Origin: a virus
IMG/VR virus record: IMGVR_UViG_3300044991_002130
Location: 1 to 64,000 of that record
Direction: 5' to 3' (one strand)
DNA length: 64,000 bases
The position numbers and the translations under genes were made by a program. How positions within the stretch are numbered: the stretch's first letter is position 1; the number at the start of each line of letters is the position of its first letter. This document shows positions 8,144 through 17,617 of this stretch, one piece after another. A model generated the notes under the pieces. The model had not been told where the DNA came from. It saw nothing but the letters and a program-made list of their open reading frames with translations, and made no database searches.

Positions 8144-10699
8144 ATGTACCAAGCTATTTACTGCGAGCACAAGACCGGCATTGTTCATCTATGGGACGAT
8201 ATAAATGGATATGTAAATTTTAAACACAAGCCATACGCATATAAACGTTCCCAAAATGGGAAGTATATGTCGATTTATGGCGATAAGCTAGACCGGGTAG
8301 AGAAGTATAATTTCAAAGACCCATCATTATTTGAATCCGACGTTCCGTGGGATACCCGCGTTCTGATTGATGCGTACACCGACAGTGATGAAATGAGCAT
8401 AAATCACCGGATTGCAATTTTGGACATTGAAACGGATTCCACCGGAGGATATCCCAACATAGAAATTCCGGAGCAAAAAATCACCGCTATTGCATTGAGG
8501 GATGATGCGAACGACAAGTATTACTGTCTTGTTTTGGACGAGGAAAACGTTGTGGCGGACGAAGTGACCGGAAATATTAATATTTTAGGATATCGAACTG
8601 AGCAGTCACTGTTGACGGAGTTTCTTAAGAGATGGCGCAGCGTGAACCCGACGATTGCCACTGGGTGGAATACTGATGGATTTGACTTCATGTATCTATC
8701 GGCTCGATTGGACGCCGTGTTAGGAGATGGCGCAAAAAATGGTTTATCTCCTATCAATGTTTGCTATTTCAATAAATATAAAGACAAGATGACGATTGCC
8801 GGAGTCAATTGTCTGGATTATCTTGTTCTATATAAAAAGTATAGCGGAAAGAACCTACCAAACTATCGACTAGATACCGTCGCAAAAGAGGAGTTGAAAG
8901 AGGGAAAGATTGTGTATCAAGGGTCGCTTGATAGCTTAAAACGCACAGACATTAAAAAATTCATCGAGTATAATTTACACGACGTTGTGTTAATCAAACG
9001 ACTGAATGATTCTCTCCAATTTATTGAATTGGCGATGTCGATTTGTCACGTATGTCACGTGGGTTATGAAGAGTTTCATGTGTCGTCCAAATTCTTGGAA
9101 GGCGCGTTGCTAACGTATCTTAGGAGAAAGCATTTGGTTGCACCAAACAAACGACCAAAGTCCGAAGAAGATATAGACGATTTAGCAATTTCCGACGGAG
9201 ATGATGATGACGACGACGTTGGATTTGAGGGTGCTTATGTAAAAGACCCAATCCCCGGTAGATACGATTGGATTTGTAGCGCGGACATCAATTCGCTGTA
9301 TCCATCGGTTATTATGAGTTTGAATATTTCGCCCGAGACAAAGCTGGATGTTATAGCCGAGTGGAGTCCTGAGAAATTAATCAAGAAGTCTGCCGATACA
9401 ATTCAATTTGCCGGTGACCCATATACATACGCACAGTTCTCGGAAATTGTGACGGAGAACAATCTATCTGTGAGTTCAAACGGCGTAGTTTACGATCAAA
9501 ACAAGCTCGGTTGTATTCCCGATATTTTGAAAACGTGGTTCGCCGAACGTCTGGAGTTTAAAACCAAGATGAAAGACGCGAGCAATCGCATGAAGAAAAG
9601 TAATTCACCGGAGGATAAGGCTGACTACGTTTTCTGGAAGAGGCGACAACACGTGCAGAAGATTCTGTTGAATTCTCTGTATGGTGTATTGGGATTGTCT
9701 GTGTTTAGATTTTACGACTTAGACAATGCCGCCGCAGTTACATTAACTGGGCAAGATATCATTAAAACTTCGGCGAAGTACGTAAATGGTAAATTCAATA
9801 AACGTTGCAATAGTACAGACAAGGACTATGTAGTTTACATTGATACCGACTCATTGTACTTGGACATAAACTCGCTGGCAATACATGACAAAATTGTGGA
9901 CATTAAACCGTACGCAATTAAAACTATCAAAGAAGTTGAGGCGGATTTAAATAATTTTTACGTCGTCATGATGTTGAGAATGTTCAACTCGACCGACAAT
10001 CGAATCAAAATCGCCGCCGATGTTGTGGCACAGTCCGCTTTCTGGGTTGTTAAAAAGCGTTATGCCATGCATAAAGTGTATAACATGGAAGAAAGCAAAG
10101 ACATGGACGACATTGAAATCAAGGGACTAGACGTTGTTAGGTCGTCTTATCCGAGGAAATTCCGAGATTTCATGAGTTCTGTATTGTCCGATATTCTCAA
10201 AGGTACTACTAATTTGGCTCTAAACACTAAGGTATTGGAGTTCAAGCGAACAATGCCATCATTCAATTTAGAGGACGTGGCAAAAAATACATCCGTTAGA
10301 TTCATCTCAAATACTGCCGCTAAGACAAACTTTAATCCACCAAGCCGGGAGCCATTCCAGTTTGTGTATGGGGCCACGGCACAATGTAAAGCTTCACTTG
10401 CATATAACGACATGTTGAAGAATTATAATGAGGGTGGAACCGAGCCGATATTGAGCGGAGGAAAAATCAAGTGGGTTTATCTCAGAGACAATCCATTTGG
10501 GTTGAATGGTATGGCGTTCAAAGATGACGGAAAAGACCCACAAGTAATAATGGATTTTATTTTGACATACATCGACCGAGAAGCTATATGGAACTCGGAA
10601 TTGGAAAAGAAATTGAAAGCATTCTACGAAGCATTGCGTTGGGATTTTTATTGCGACGAAATTGAGGCCGTTCAACAATTTTTCACATTTGACGATTAA
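8144..10699 (+). CDS. 43: Family B DNA polymerase (T4 gp43-like)
   Basis: 851 aa from ATG 8144; T4 gp43 has 898. Exonuclease motifs: ILDIETDS (about residue 92), TGWNTDGFD (172), YNLHDVVLIK (275). Polymerase motifs: A, ADINSLYPSVI (379); B, KILLNSLYG (505); C, YIDTDSLY (564); plus KKRYAMHKV (636). The C-terminus QQFFTFDD resembles a clamp-binding tail, as in T4. The frame is open further upstream, but that part would overlap the kinase gene by over 100 bases and lies before the conserved start of the domain. It replicates the phage genome with the clamp and loader encoded next. Confidence 0.95.
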   Translation: MYQAIYCEHKTGIVHLWDDINGYVNFKHKPYAYKRSQNGKYMSIYGDKLDRVEKYNFKDPSLFESDVPWDTRVLIDAYTDSDEMSINHRIAILDIETDSTGGYPNIEIPEQKITAIALRDDANDKYYCLVLDEENVVADEVTGNINILGYRTEQSLLTEFLKRWRSVNPTIATGWNTDGFDFMYLSARLDAVLGDGAKNGLSPINVCYFNKYKDKMTIAGVNCLDYLVLYKKYSGKNLPNYRLDTVAKEELKEGKIVYQGSLDSLKRTDIKKFIEYNLHDVVLIKRLNDSLQFIELAMSICHVCHVGYEEFHVSSKFLEGALLTYLRRKHLVAPNKRPKSEEDIDDLAISDGDDDDDDVGFEGAYVKDPIPGRYDWICSADINSLYPSVIMSLNISPETKLDVIAEWSPEKLIKKSADTIQFAGDPYTYAQFSEIVTENNLSVSSNGVVYDQNKLGCIPDILKTWFAERLEFKTKMKDASNRMKKSNSPEDKADYVFWKRRQHVQKILLNSLYGVLGLSVFRFYDLDNAAAVTLTGQDIIKTSAKYVNGKFNKRCNSTDKDYVVYIDTDSLYLDINSLAIHDKIVDIKPYAIKTIKEVEADLNNFYVVMMLRMFNSTDNRIKIAADVVAQSAFWVVKKRYAMHKVYNMEESKDMDDIEIKGLDVVRSSYPRKFRDFMSSVLSDILKGTTNLALNTKVLEFKRTMPSFNLEDVAKNTSVRFISNTAAKTNFNPPSREPFQFVYGATAQCKASLAYNDMLKNYNEGGTEPILSGGKIKWVYLRDNPFGLNGMAFKDDGKDPQVIMDFILTYIDREAIWNSELEKKLKAFYEALRWDFYCDEIEAVQQFFTFDD

Positions 10700-10701
10700 C
10701 G

Positions 10702-10729
10702 TTGACAAACGTTCTTGGAAATGTAACAT
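10702..10729 (+). promoter_or_regulatory. Sigma70-type promoter for clamp operon
   Basis: TTGACA, 16-nt spacer, TAACAT. It starts 2 bases after the polymerase stop and serves the clamp and clamp-loader genes. Confidence 0.6.
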
Positions 10730-10734
10730 CGAAC

Positions 10735-10744
10735 AATATTTATT
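10735..10744 (+). promoter_or_regulatory. Start-proximal AATATTTATT element
   Basis: Member of the TATATTTAT family, directly abutting the ATG at 10745. The clamp gene therefore carries both promoter classes. Confidence 0.4.
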
Positions 10745-11464
10745 ATGCAAAAAAGCAGCCTACTACGTTTTATTGAGCTATATAATCTATCCGGCACGGT
10801 AGAAAAAGTTAAGTTGGTTTCTGACGGAACCAACCTAAAAGCTAAAATTGTGACCGACGATAAAAGTTTGGCCGGATGCATCGAATACAAAAATTTACCA
10901 ATCGAGGCCGGGGAATATGCAGTCCATGATACTGCACAACTCAAAAAGATGCTGAGTATTTTCGATGACACATTGAATATCGGAATCGACAAGGTAAACG
11001 GAAGAAATGTAAGTTTTTCTTTTAAGGACAAGACAGCAGAATCTTTGTATATGTTGGCCGATTTGTCGGTTATCCCCAGAACAGTGAGTGTTCCAAACAC
11101 CATTGTATTCGACTTGGAACTTGCACTGGATGATAGTTTTATGGAAAGATTCATTCGGGCTAAGTCCGCGCTGTTGGAGGCCGAAACATTCACCATAATG
11201 ATGAATGACAAGGGAGCGGTCGAAGTAATCGTTGGACACAGTAACATCAATAGCAATAGGATTAAGTTGGTGGCAACACCAGTCGGAGTGCCCGCTCCCA
11301 AGAAGGATATCACCTTTAATGCCAACTATTTCAAGGATATTTTGTTAAGAAACCGTGGAACGCCAAGTGTATTGAAAATCAACACCGACGGAATCGGACA
11401 CGTGAATTTCACGTGCGCAGATTATGTTGCCGATTACTATTTGTTAAAGACCGCGATTAAATAA
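10745..11464 (+). CDS. 45: Sliding clamp (T4 gp45-like)
   Basis: 239 aa, close to T4 gp45 (228 aa). It lies between polymerase and clamp-loader genes, as in T4-like phages. The N-terminal pattern (LLRFIELYNLSGTVEKVKLV), the repeated beta-rich halves and a C-terminal NRIKLVATPVG / ADYVADYYLLK region fit the clamp fold. It encircles DNA and tethers the polymerase; in T4 it also activates late transcription. Identification rests on synteny plus overall pattern rather than catalytic residues. Confidence 0.85.
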   Translation: MQKSSLLRFIELYNLSGTVEKVKLVSDGTNLKAKIVTDDKSLAGCIEYKNLPIEAGEYAVHDTAQLKKMLSIFDDTLNIGIDKVNGRNVSFSFKDKTAESLYMLADLSVIPRTVSVPNTIVFDLELALDDSFMERFIRAKSALLEAETFTIMMNDKGAVEVIVGHSNINSNRIKLVATPVGVPAPKKDITFNANYFKDILLRNRGTPSVLKINTDGIGHVNFTCADYVADYYLLKTAIK

Positions 11465-11465
11465 T

Positions 11466-12419
11466 ATGAGTTTTATAGAAATAGACGAAACTGCACAATC
11501 TCCAGTAGCACATACTCTCTGGGTGGAGAAGTATAGACCTATTGGACTTGACCAATATGTTGGAAACGACACACTAAAAGCAAAAATAAAACAATATATC
11601 GCGAATAATGATATTCCACATCTGTTGTTTTATGGAAGTGCGGGAACAGGCAAGACGACATTAGCAAAACTAATTGCTAGCAGCATCAAATGTGATGTAA
11701 TGTATATCAACGCATCGGATGAAAATGGAATCGAGACGGTTCGCGTAAAAATCAAGAATTTCGCGTCTACAATTGGATTCAACAATTTGAAGATTATTAT
11801 ATTGGATGAGGCCGACTATTTTACTCCAGCCGGTCAAGCTGGTTTGCGTAATACGATGGAAACTTTCAGTGAACATACTAGGTTTATATTAACCGCAAAC
11901 CATCACGAGAGAATAGTTGACCCGATTATTTCTCGCTGCCAACTATTCTCAATTACTCCACCGTCGAAAAACGAAGTGGCGATGACGCTATTAAGAATAT
12001 TGACCGCAGAAAATGTGAAGTTCGAGAAAAAGGACATCGCGTTAATCGTTCAATCTCATTACCCAGATATCCGGGCGGTGATAAACACAGCCCAGCGGAA
12101 TGTGATTAGCGGCGAATTGAAAGTGGCAACGGAGGATGTTGCGCAGGGCGACCTTAAAACGAAGCTACTGGCACACTTGATGAATAAAGATACGAAACGG
12201 GCGTTCACGGACATTCGGCAATTGATGGCGAATAATTCAATCAAAAGTTATTCCGATTTTTATACATATATGTACGAACAAGTCGAAGTATATGCACCCG
12301 AGAATGTCGTGGAAGTTGTTGTTATTCTGGCCGACAGCCAGTTCCAAGACGCACAGGTTGTAGACAAGGAAATTTGTTTCGCCGCGTGTATCAGCAAAGT
12401 TTTAAATTCAACCAAATAA
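11466..12419 (+). CDS. 44: Clamp loader large subunit (T4 gp44-like AAA+ ATPase)
   Basis: 317 aa; T4 gp44 has 319. It begins WVEKYRPIGLDQYVG, typical of RFC/gp44. Walker A GSAGTGKTT is at 57-65, Walker B IILDEADY at about 110-117, sensor LTANH, and the SRC motif ISRCQLF at about 155. It loads the clamp at primer junctions together with the gp62-like subunit. That partner is not next door as in T4 but at 56400. Confidence 0.95.
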   Translation: MSFIEIDETAQSPVAHTLWVEKYRPIGLDQYVGNDTLKAKIKQYIANNDIPHLLFYGSAGTGKTTLAKLIASSIKCDVMYINASDENGIETVRVKIKNFASTIGFNNLKIIILDEADYFTPAGQAGLRNTMETFSEHTRFILTANHHERIVDPIISRCQLFSITPPSKNEVAMTLLRILTAENVKFEKKDIALIVQSHYPDIRAVINTAQRNVISGELKVATEDVAQGDLKTKLLAHLMNKDTKRAFTDIRQLMANNSIKSYSDFYTYMYEQVEVYAPENVVEVVVILADSQFQDAQVVDKEICFAACISKVLNSTK

Positions 12420-12423
12420 AATT

Positions 12424-12825
12424 ATGTATTCAGCAGTATTATTAGACGAAAAATCTCAACTTGCTCTATCAGCATGGGCAGATAAAAATATCAAAATCAA
12501 TGGCGTTAGATTACCCATTGTTGTTCGTGACAATGGTTGGAAAATGATTTGTCATCATATGACAATAAAGTTTGGCGGCACTCCCGAGTTTGTTAAACAA
12601 TATCTTGGCACAGAACAAAACCTTGAAATCACTCATTATGGAATGAGTGACAAGGCTGTTGCTGTGCGTGTTGTTGGTTTTCATAGTGAAAACAAAATTC
12701 CTCATATCACTGTGGCAGTAAATGTTAAAAATGGTGGAAAGCCAGTTGACAGCAACAAAATCACTGAATGGCTTACAGTTGAAAAAGGACCAACGCTAAA
12801 AGGCGTCGTGACAGAACTACAATGA
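12424..12825 (+). CDS. 2H phosphoesterase-like protein
   Basis: 133 aa. Two HxT motifs spaced as in the 2H superfamily: HHMTIKF (H45, T47) and PHITVAV (H94, T96). Family members open 2',3'-cyclic phosphates or process tRNA-repair intermediates such as ADP-ribose 1'',2''-cyclic phosphate. Together with the ligases, PNK-like kinase and macro domain in this window, an RNA end-healing role is likely. It follows gp44 by 4 bases and overlaps the next gene. Confidence 0.7.
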   Translation: MYSAVLLDEKSQLALSAWADKNIKINGVRLPIVVRDNGWKMICHHMTIKFGGTPEFVKQYLGTEQNLEITHYGMSDKAVAVRVVGFHSENKIPHITVAVNVKNGGKPVDSNKITEWLTVEKGPTLKGVVTELQ

Positions 12826-13040
12826 AAATCAACGACGCTGTATTCTTCACAGACAACACAACTGTTCGTCTGGAAACTGACAAGGGCAACTTTTATCTCA
12901 CCGATAAAGGCAAGTTTTATAACATGCATCCGATAAACGTGATGGCAGATGAAATCAAGGTAGCAGAATTGAAAGAAATCAAATCTGTTGCCAAAAAGGG
13001 TGGATATAAAAACGACAAAGAAGTGAAGAAATGGTTATGA
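12822..13040 (+). CDS. Hypothetical small protein
   Basis: 72 aa, overlapping its neighbours by ATGA on both sides, so translationally coupled. Charged, with a beta-rich N-terminus and a Lys-rich C-terminal helix (KNDKEVKKWL). No recognised family. Confidence 0.7.
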   Translation: MKINDAVFFTDNTTVRLETDKGNFYLTDKGKFYNMHPINVMADEIKVAELKEIKSVAKKGGYKNDKEVKKWL

Positions 13041-13939
13041 ATAAAGACAATGTAAGTGGACTAATTATAGGTTCTCTTGTAGGCGATGCACTTGGAGTAC
13101 CGGTAGAATTTCGTCCACGGGAAGTTTTGCGTCAAAATCCCGTCGTTGACATGCGTTCGTTTGGCACACATTTTCAACCAAAAGGAACATGGTCGGATGA
13201 TGGTTCATTACTTCTTATAACATTGGAGACGCTTATAAACAAGGAACCACCGGTCGAAGCATTGAAAAAGTTCGTGAAATGGGTCAACGAGGGATATTGG
13301 ACTGCACACGGCGACGCATTTGATATTGGAAACACCACAGCAGACGCAATAGCGGGCTTTATGCAGCACGGTAAGCCTTCCGCCCCCCATACGCCACAAA
13401 GCAACGGAAATGGCGCATTAATGAGGATTGCGCCACTTGCTCTGTTCGTGGATTCAAAGCATACAAAACCGGAAGAGTTATATAAACTCTGTGGAGAATG
13501 GTCTGCACTTACCCATGGACATGAAATATCGGCATTTGCCTGCACTTATTATACAATGTTGATTTCTCTTATTCTAAGTGGATGTTCATTGTCGGAGGCT
13601 CACTTGTATACTTGCTCATTGACTGAAAAATTCGCACCAAAAGAATTTGATAGATTATTGAGTTCGATAAAGCACATCTCAGATTACAACCTAGAAGATA
13701 TAAAGTCTGATGGGTATTGTCTACACACACTGGAAGCGGCAGTTTGGGCAGCATTCAATAGTCCATCTTACAAAGACAGTGTGTTGATGGCAGTAAATAT
13801 GGGAGAAGACACGGACACGACTGCGAGCGTGTGTGGAGGAATCTTGGGGGCATATTATGGAAAATCTGCAATACCTAAAGAATGGGTACAATCTCTGGCA
13901 AGACTAAATGATATTGAAAACTTAATCGCAAAAATATGA
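13037..13939 (+). CDS. ADP-ribosylglycohydrolase (DraG/ARH family)
   Basis: 300 aa from ATG 13037; an ATG 6 bases upstream is an alternative. GSLVGDALGVPVEFRPRE is the N-terminal signature. WSDDGSL carries the first metal-binding Asp pair, SNGNGALMRIAPLAL is the central motif, and GEDTDTTASVCGGILGA is the second Asp-rich metal site. The enzyme removes ADP-ribose from protein or nucleic acid. A phage ADP-ribosyltransferase-like protein (25841-27403) and a macro domain (44379-44888) in the same window suggest a phage-controlled ADP-ribosylation cycle, or defence against host ADP-ribosylation. Confidence 0.9.
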   Translation: MNKDNVSGLIIGSLVGDALGVPVEFRPREVLRQNPVVDMRSFGTHFQPKGTWSDDGSLLLITLETLINKEPPVEALKKFVKWVNEGYWTAHGDAFDIGNTTADAIAGFMQHGKPSAPHTPQSNGNGALMRIAPLALFVDSKHTKPEELYKLCGEWSALTHGHEISAFACTYYTMLISLILSGCSLSEAHLYTCSLTEKFAPKEFDRLLSSIKHISDYNLEDIKSDGYCLHTLEAAVWAAFNSPSYKDSVLMAVNMGEDTDTTASVCGGILGAYYGKSAIPKEWVQSLARLNDIENLIAKI

Positions 13940-14235
13940 AATCTAAACTTGACCAAATGTACAATGAGATTGAAACCGGATGGAATGTCGGTCTAAAAAA
14001 GCTTAGAGAAGGAAGCACCCCCTTGACCGAAAGCGCACGAAAGTCGATAGAAGAAACAAGAAATAACGTTGTGGAAGACATGCGCGATGCAAACATATAT
14101 AGACACATTGGAGTTCCGGGTGCAGCGGAATCTTCGGACCCCGGCGATGATATTGAACATTGGCAAGAAATATATGACTGGTGTTCTCGAATATTATCTA
14201 TAATAGACGAAATGTTAGCACATAAAACTATATGA
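13936..14235 (+). CDS. Hypothetical helical protein
   Basis: 99 aa, ATGA-coupled to the glycohydrolase and to the next gene. Mostly charged helices with a conserved-looking centre (IYRHIGVPGAAESSDPGDDI). No signal peptide or membrane segment. Function unknown. Confidence 0.7.
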   Translation: MKSKLDQMYNEIETGWNVGLKKLREGSTPLTESARKSIEETRNNVVEDMRDANIYRHIGVPGAAESSDPGDDIEHWQEIYDWCSRILSIIDEMLAHKTI

Positions 14236-14489
14236 ATCGTCGTAGATTTCTAACAACATTGTTTGGGTTGGCAGCGGCTCCTGTTATAGTAGCGAGAGTA
14301 TTGTCGGCACCACCCAAGCCGACATTATTGGCTTTCAAAGGAAAGCGGTTTATGGAGACTGGATATGTATATGCTCCATACATTCCAATGCTTATTACAC
14401 CGATGATAGATATAAAACCAATGAGAAACTCACCACTCGGTAAAGTATTTTACATGAATAAGTATTATACAAAACATACAACCTTGTGA
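14232..14489 (+). CDS. Small protein with twin-arginine-type signal
   Basis: 85 aa. The N-terminus MNRRRFLTTLFGLAAAPVIVARVLSA has the RRxFL twin-arginine pattern, a hydrophobic core and a likely cleavage after LSA. The mature part is only about 58 residues, ending KVFYMNKYYTK. Export by the host Tat system is inferred from the signal alone. I do not recognise the mature domain. Confidence 0.65.
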   Translation: MNRRRFLTTLFGLAAAPVIVARVLSAPPKPTLLAFKGKRFMETGYVYAPYIPMLITPMIDIKPMRNSPLGKVFYMNKYYTKHTTL

Positions 14490-14785
14490 TTACTGTCGTA
14501 AACAAATACAAACACACTCCAACACCAAATGATATTTATATTGGTCGCGGCTCTGCATTTGGAAATCCATATGTGATTGGCAGTGAATATACACGAGATA
14601 AAGCAGTGGATGCATATTGTACATACTTGAATGCCAAGCGGCAATATAATGCACAATTTAGACATGAACTGCAAAAGATTGCCGACAAAGCAAAGATAAG
14701 TGACATAAACCTCGTGTGTTATTGCAAGCCACAAAGATGTCATGGAGATATTTTGAAAGAATTGTTAGAGTCGGAGTATTTATAG
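14486..14785 (+). CDS. DUF4326 family protein
   Basis: 99 aa. NKYKHTPTPNDIYIGRGSAFGNPY and a C-terminal LVCYCKPQRCHGDILKELL are hallmarks of DUF4326, common in phages; function unknown, with Cys/His suggesting a metal or nucleotide site. The start is a GTG at 14486 inside the GTGA overlap with the previous stop. Confidence 0.85.
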   Translation: MITVVNKYKHTPTPNDIYIGRGSAFGNPYVIGSEYTRDKAVDAYCTYLNAKRQYNAQFRHELQKIADKAKISDINLVCYCKPQRCHGDILKELLESEYL

Positions 14786-14805
14786 AAATATTTCTTTATT
14801 ATATA

Positions 14806-14833
14806 TTGACAATTTCAATATTTGAAACATAGT
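14806..14833 (+). promoter_or_regulatory. Sigma70-type promoter
   Basis: TTGACA, 16-nt spacer, CATAGT followed by TAT. Same extended -10 (ATAGTTAT) as several others here. It drives 14890-16523. Confidence 0.75.
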
Positions 14834-14889
14834 TATACTTCGAAGTCACCATTGTGGTGCTAGTAACTAAAATAACAAAAGGTTGAAAT

Positions 14890-15801
14890 ATGTCATATAA
14901 ACATGGTATTGGTATGTCCGTTTGCATAAATGGACGAGCAACAAAGGAATATTCTAAAGATGGAACTTCCTTTATAGAAGCAAGGCATGGTACTAATTAT
15001 ACCGTGAAACTCAAAAACGATAATGGCTATAAAGTAATGGCTGTATTGTCGGTAGATGGATTGGATGTTGTTACAGGCAAACCAGCCGAAGACAGTAACA
15101 AAGGCTATATTCTTGATCCATACAGCAGTGTAGAAATAAAAGGCTACAGAATCAGCGACAAAGAATCTGCGGCATTTATTTTTACAAGCAAAGGCAAGAG
15201 TTATGTACAACAAACAAGCGGAGATGCCAGAAATTCTGGTGTAATTGGTGTAAGAGTATTTGGTGAAAAATCAAAACCTCAACCAATTTCGCAACCATAT
15301 CCGGTGAGTCCGTGGAATCCATTTCCATATTCAATATCTTATGCAACAGGTAGTGGTTTTACGCAAACATATACAAACTATGTTTCTACGGGCGGTACAA
15401 CTACTTGTGCAACAAATGCCGCAACATACACCACATCCAACAATACTCTTGGATGTTATGGAACAAATGCCGCAACATTTACTACCGAAACCGCAATCAC
15501 AAGCAGAAATCTCGGACTAAATACCAGATCGGCAATATCAAATACATTTGATACTCCGTTGAGTTACAAACAATTTGACACTGGTACTGGTTGGGGCAAA
15601 AAGTTGGACGACAGAGTAAAAAAAGAATACTTTGATAAAGGAGAACTTCTTGCCGAGATTGTGTCTTATTATGCTTCACGCGAAGCATTGGAAACTATGG
15701 GAATTGATTTGTCTGATAGTCCAAGAGTTACCGAAGAAGAAAAAAAGCCACAGGCATTTGGTAGCAAATATTGCCAACCACCAACTGGATGGGTCGGCTA
15801 A
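14890..15801 (+). CDS. Conserved phage/bacterial protein, beta-rich domain plus Thr/Asn-rich tail
   Basis: 303 aa. The N-terminal ~130 residues (VCINGRATKEYSKDGTSF, EARHGTNYTVKLKN, EIKGYRISDKESAAFIF) match a widespread uncharacterised phage-associated domain I have seen in many genomes. Residues 150-215 are Thr/Ala/Asn repeats (two AATYTTxN/AATFTTET copies). The C-terminus is charged. It follows an early-type promoter with a plausible Shine-Dalgarno (AAAAGG). Function unknown. Confidence 0.75.
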   Translation: MSYKHGIGMSVCINGRATKEYSKDGTSFIEARHGTNYTVKLKNDNGYKVMAVLSVDGLDVVTGKPAEDSNKGYILDPYSSVEIKGYRISDKESAAFIFTSKGKSYVQQTSGDARNSGVIGVRVFGEKSKPQPISQPYPVSPWNPFPYSISYATGSGFTQTYTNYVSTGGTTTCATNAATYTTSNNTLGCYGTNAATFTTETAITSRNLGLNTRSAISNTFDTPLSYKQFDTGTGWGKKLDDRVKKEYFDKGELLAEIVSYYASREALETMGIDLSDSPRVTEEEKKPQAFGSKYCQPPTGWVG

Positions 15802-15830
15802 AAAATAAACAATCAAATACAAAACTTTAT

Positions 15831-16523
15831 ATGAAAAAAATTATTCACGCACTAACAATCATCGACAAATCAAGCAGTATGAATCCTTATCGCTCTCGTA
15901 CCATTGAAGGGATCAATGAAAATATCAACGCTCTCAAAAAAGAAGTAGATGCCGACACGGACATTCTTAATACTCAACTTCAATTCAGTGCAACTGGAAA
16001 TTCTTGGGGATGGAATGGGGGAGCAAAAACCCAAGAAACGGACTTAAAGTTTGTTCGGGTTGGTCAAAAGGTACAAGAATTGACGGATATGACCAATGAA
16101 CAATATGAACCAGCGGGCGGCACTCCATTACTTGATGCTATTGGTCTTGGTATTGAAAAAGTAAAAGATTTCCACGGTGACAAGCTCGGTGAAGATAATC
16201 TCAAGATCATTGTGACAATCTTTACTGACGGAGAAGAAAACTCGTCCATCAAGCATGATCGCGCAAGTATCAAGAAGATGATTGATCATTTTCAATCTGA
16301 TGGAAAGTGGACTTTCACTTTCGTTGGCTGTGGATCGTTTGATAATGTAGCGGCAACATCTGCTGCTATGGGGATAAATGCCGCCAATACGATTGCAGTC
16401 GCTGACAGTGACGCAGGAAGATCAGTTGCCAATGCTAAAATTGCAACCTCATATACAAACTATGTAAGGTCTGCAAAATTGGGAGTGGTTGACAACGACC
16501 TGTTTACAGAAAAAAGTCTATAA
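15831..16523 (+). CDS. von Willebrand factor A domain protein
   Basis: 230 aa from ATG 15831; an upstream in-frame ATG would overlap the previous gene. The MIDAS metal site is complete: DKSSSM (DxSxS, residues about 13-18), a Thr in AGGTPLLDA, and IFTDGEENS. VWA domains mediate metal-dependent protein binding, here probably cytoplasmic since there is no signal. It ends at a strong terminator. Confidence 0.85.
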   Translation: MKKIIHALTIIDKSSSMNPYRSRTIEGINENINALKKEVDADTDILNTQLQFSATGNSWGWNGGAKTQETDLKFVRVGQKVQELTDMTNEQYEPAGGTPLLDAIGLGIEKVKDFHGDKLGEDNLKIIVTIFTDGEENSSIKHDRASIKKMIDHFQSDGKWTFTFVGCGSFDNVAATSAAMGINAANTIAVADSDAGRSVANAKIATSYTNYVRSAKLGVVDNDLFTEKSL

Positions 16524-16526
16524 TAC

Positions 16527-16553
16527 GAAAACCCACCTTTCGGTGGGTTTTTT
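16527..16553 (+). terminator. Rho-independent terminator
   Basis: AAAACCCACC/GGTGGGTTTT stem with a TTCG-type tetraloop region and T6. It ends the VWA unit. Confidence 0.95.
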
Positions 16554-16591
16554 ATTGACTTATTGTTATTTTGGTTCATGGTAATACAATT

Positions 16592-17617
16592 ATGAGTGAA
16601 CGTAAATTAGCATCAATCCAGAAAATAACGGAAATCCTACCAATTGACGGTGCGGATAAGATTGTGTGTGTAAAAATTCTGGGGTGGCAATGCGTGGCAC
16701 TAAAGACTGAATTCAAAGTTAATGACCTTTGTGTTTTTTTTGAAATAGATAGTGTTCTTCCCATCGCACAATGGAATGATCATTTGAGAAAAGAACCAAA
16801 CAAGCAATTGCGTATAAAAACTATACGTTTGAGAGGCACATTGAGTCAAGGTCTTGCCATGCCACTTTCTATTCTTCCAGACGGACAATATGAAGTAGGT
16901 CAAGATGTTACACAATTGGTTGGCGTAACCAAATATGAACCATTTGTTCCAGCACATCTATCTGGTGTGGCCAAAGGAAACTTTCCAGCATTTTTACACA
17001 AAACCGATGAACCTCGTTTACAATCCAGCCCTAATGTCTTACAAGAAGCCATTGACAAAAATCTTGTGCTTGTTGGCACACTCAAAATGGACGGTACAAG
17101 TTTTACTGCGTATCGAAGAGACGCTGATTTTGGCGTGTGTTCTCGCAACTTGGATTTGACGCAAACAGAGGACAATGCTCATTGGAAGATGGCTCGCAAG
17201 ATCAAACTTGAAGAAATTCTTCGCAGTGAATCTCGCAATCTTTGTGTACAAGGTGAAATGGTTGGTCCCGGTATTCAAGCCAACCGTCTTGGATTCAAAG
17301 AAGTTGAACTGCATTTATTCAATTTGTATGACATCGACACAGGCAAGTATTTTAGTCATAACGAATTGATTGAATTTGGAAAGAAGCACAATATAAAAGT
17401 TGTTGAAACACTTAGTGTTATTCAGTTTAGTAATGATATGGCACCCAGAGATGTTAATTATCTTTTGAACATTGCCAATGAGCTAAACTATTCCAACGGC
17501 ACTCCCGCAGAAGGTATTGTTTGGCGTCCAACCGTTGAAACATACAGCGAAGTTCTTAAAGGTCGCATGAGTTTCAAGACCATCAGTAACCGTTACTTGG
17601 AAAAATACAAAGAATGA
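16592..17617 (+). CDS. RNA ligase, DraRnl (Rnl5)-type
   Basis: 341 aa from ATG 16592. An N-terminal OB-like domain (residues 1-115) precedes the nucleotidyltransferase domain, the order seen in Deinococcus Rnl5 rather than T4 Rnl1/Rnl2. Motif I is LKMDGTSF with adenylated Lys165. Motif III/IIIa is LCVQGEMVG, motif IV is EGIVWRP, and motif V is SFKTIS. It seals 5'-PO4/3'-OH RNA ends, often across nicks. It is one of two unrelated RNA ligases in this window; the other is at 50870. Confidence 0.85.
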   Translation: MSERKLASIQKITEILPIDGADKIVCVKILGWQCVALKTEFKVNDLCVFFEIDSVLPIAQWNDHLRKEPNKQLRIKTIRLRGTLSQGLAMPLSILPDGQYEVGQDVTQLVGVTKYEPFVPAHLSGVAKGNFPAFLHKTDEPRLQSSPNVLQEAIDKNLVLVGTLKMDGTSFTAYRRDADFGVCSRNLDLTQTEDNAHWKMARKIKLEEILRSESRNLCVQGEMVGPGIQANRLGFKEVELHLFNLYDIDTGKYFSHNELIEFGKKHNIKVVETLSVIQFSNDMAPRDVNYLLNIANELNYSNGTPAEGIVWRPTVETYSEVLKGRMSFKTISNRYLEKYKE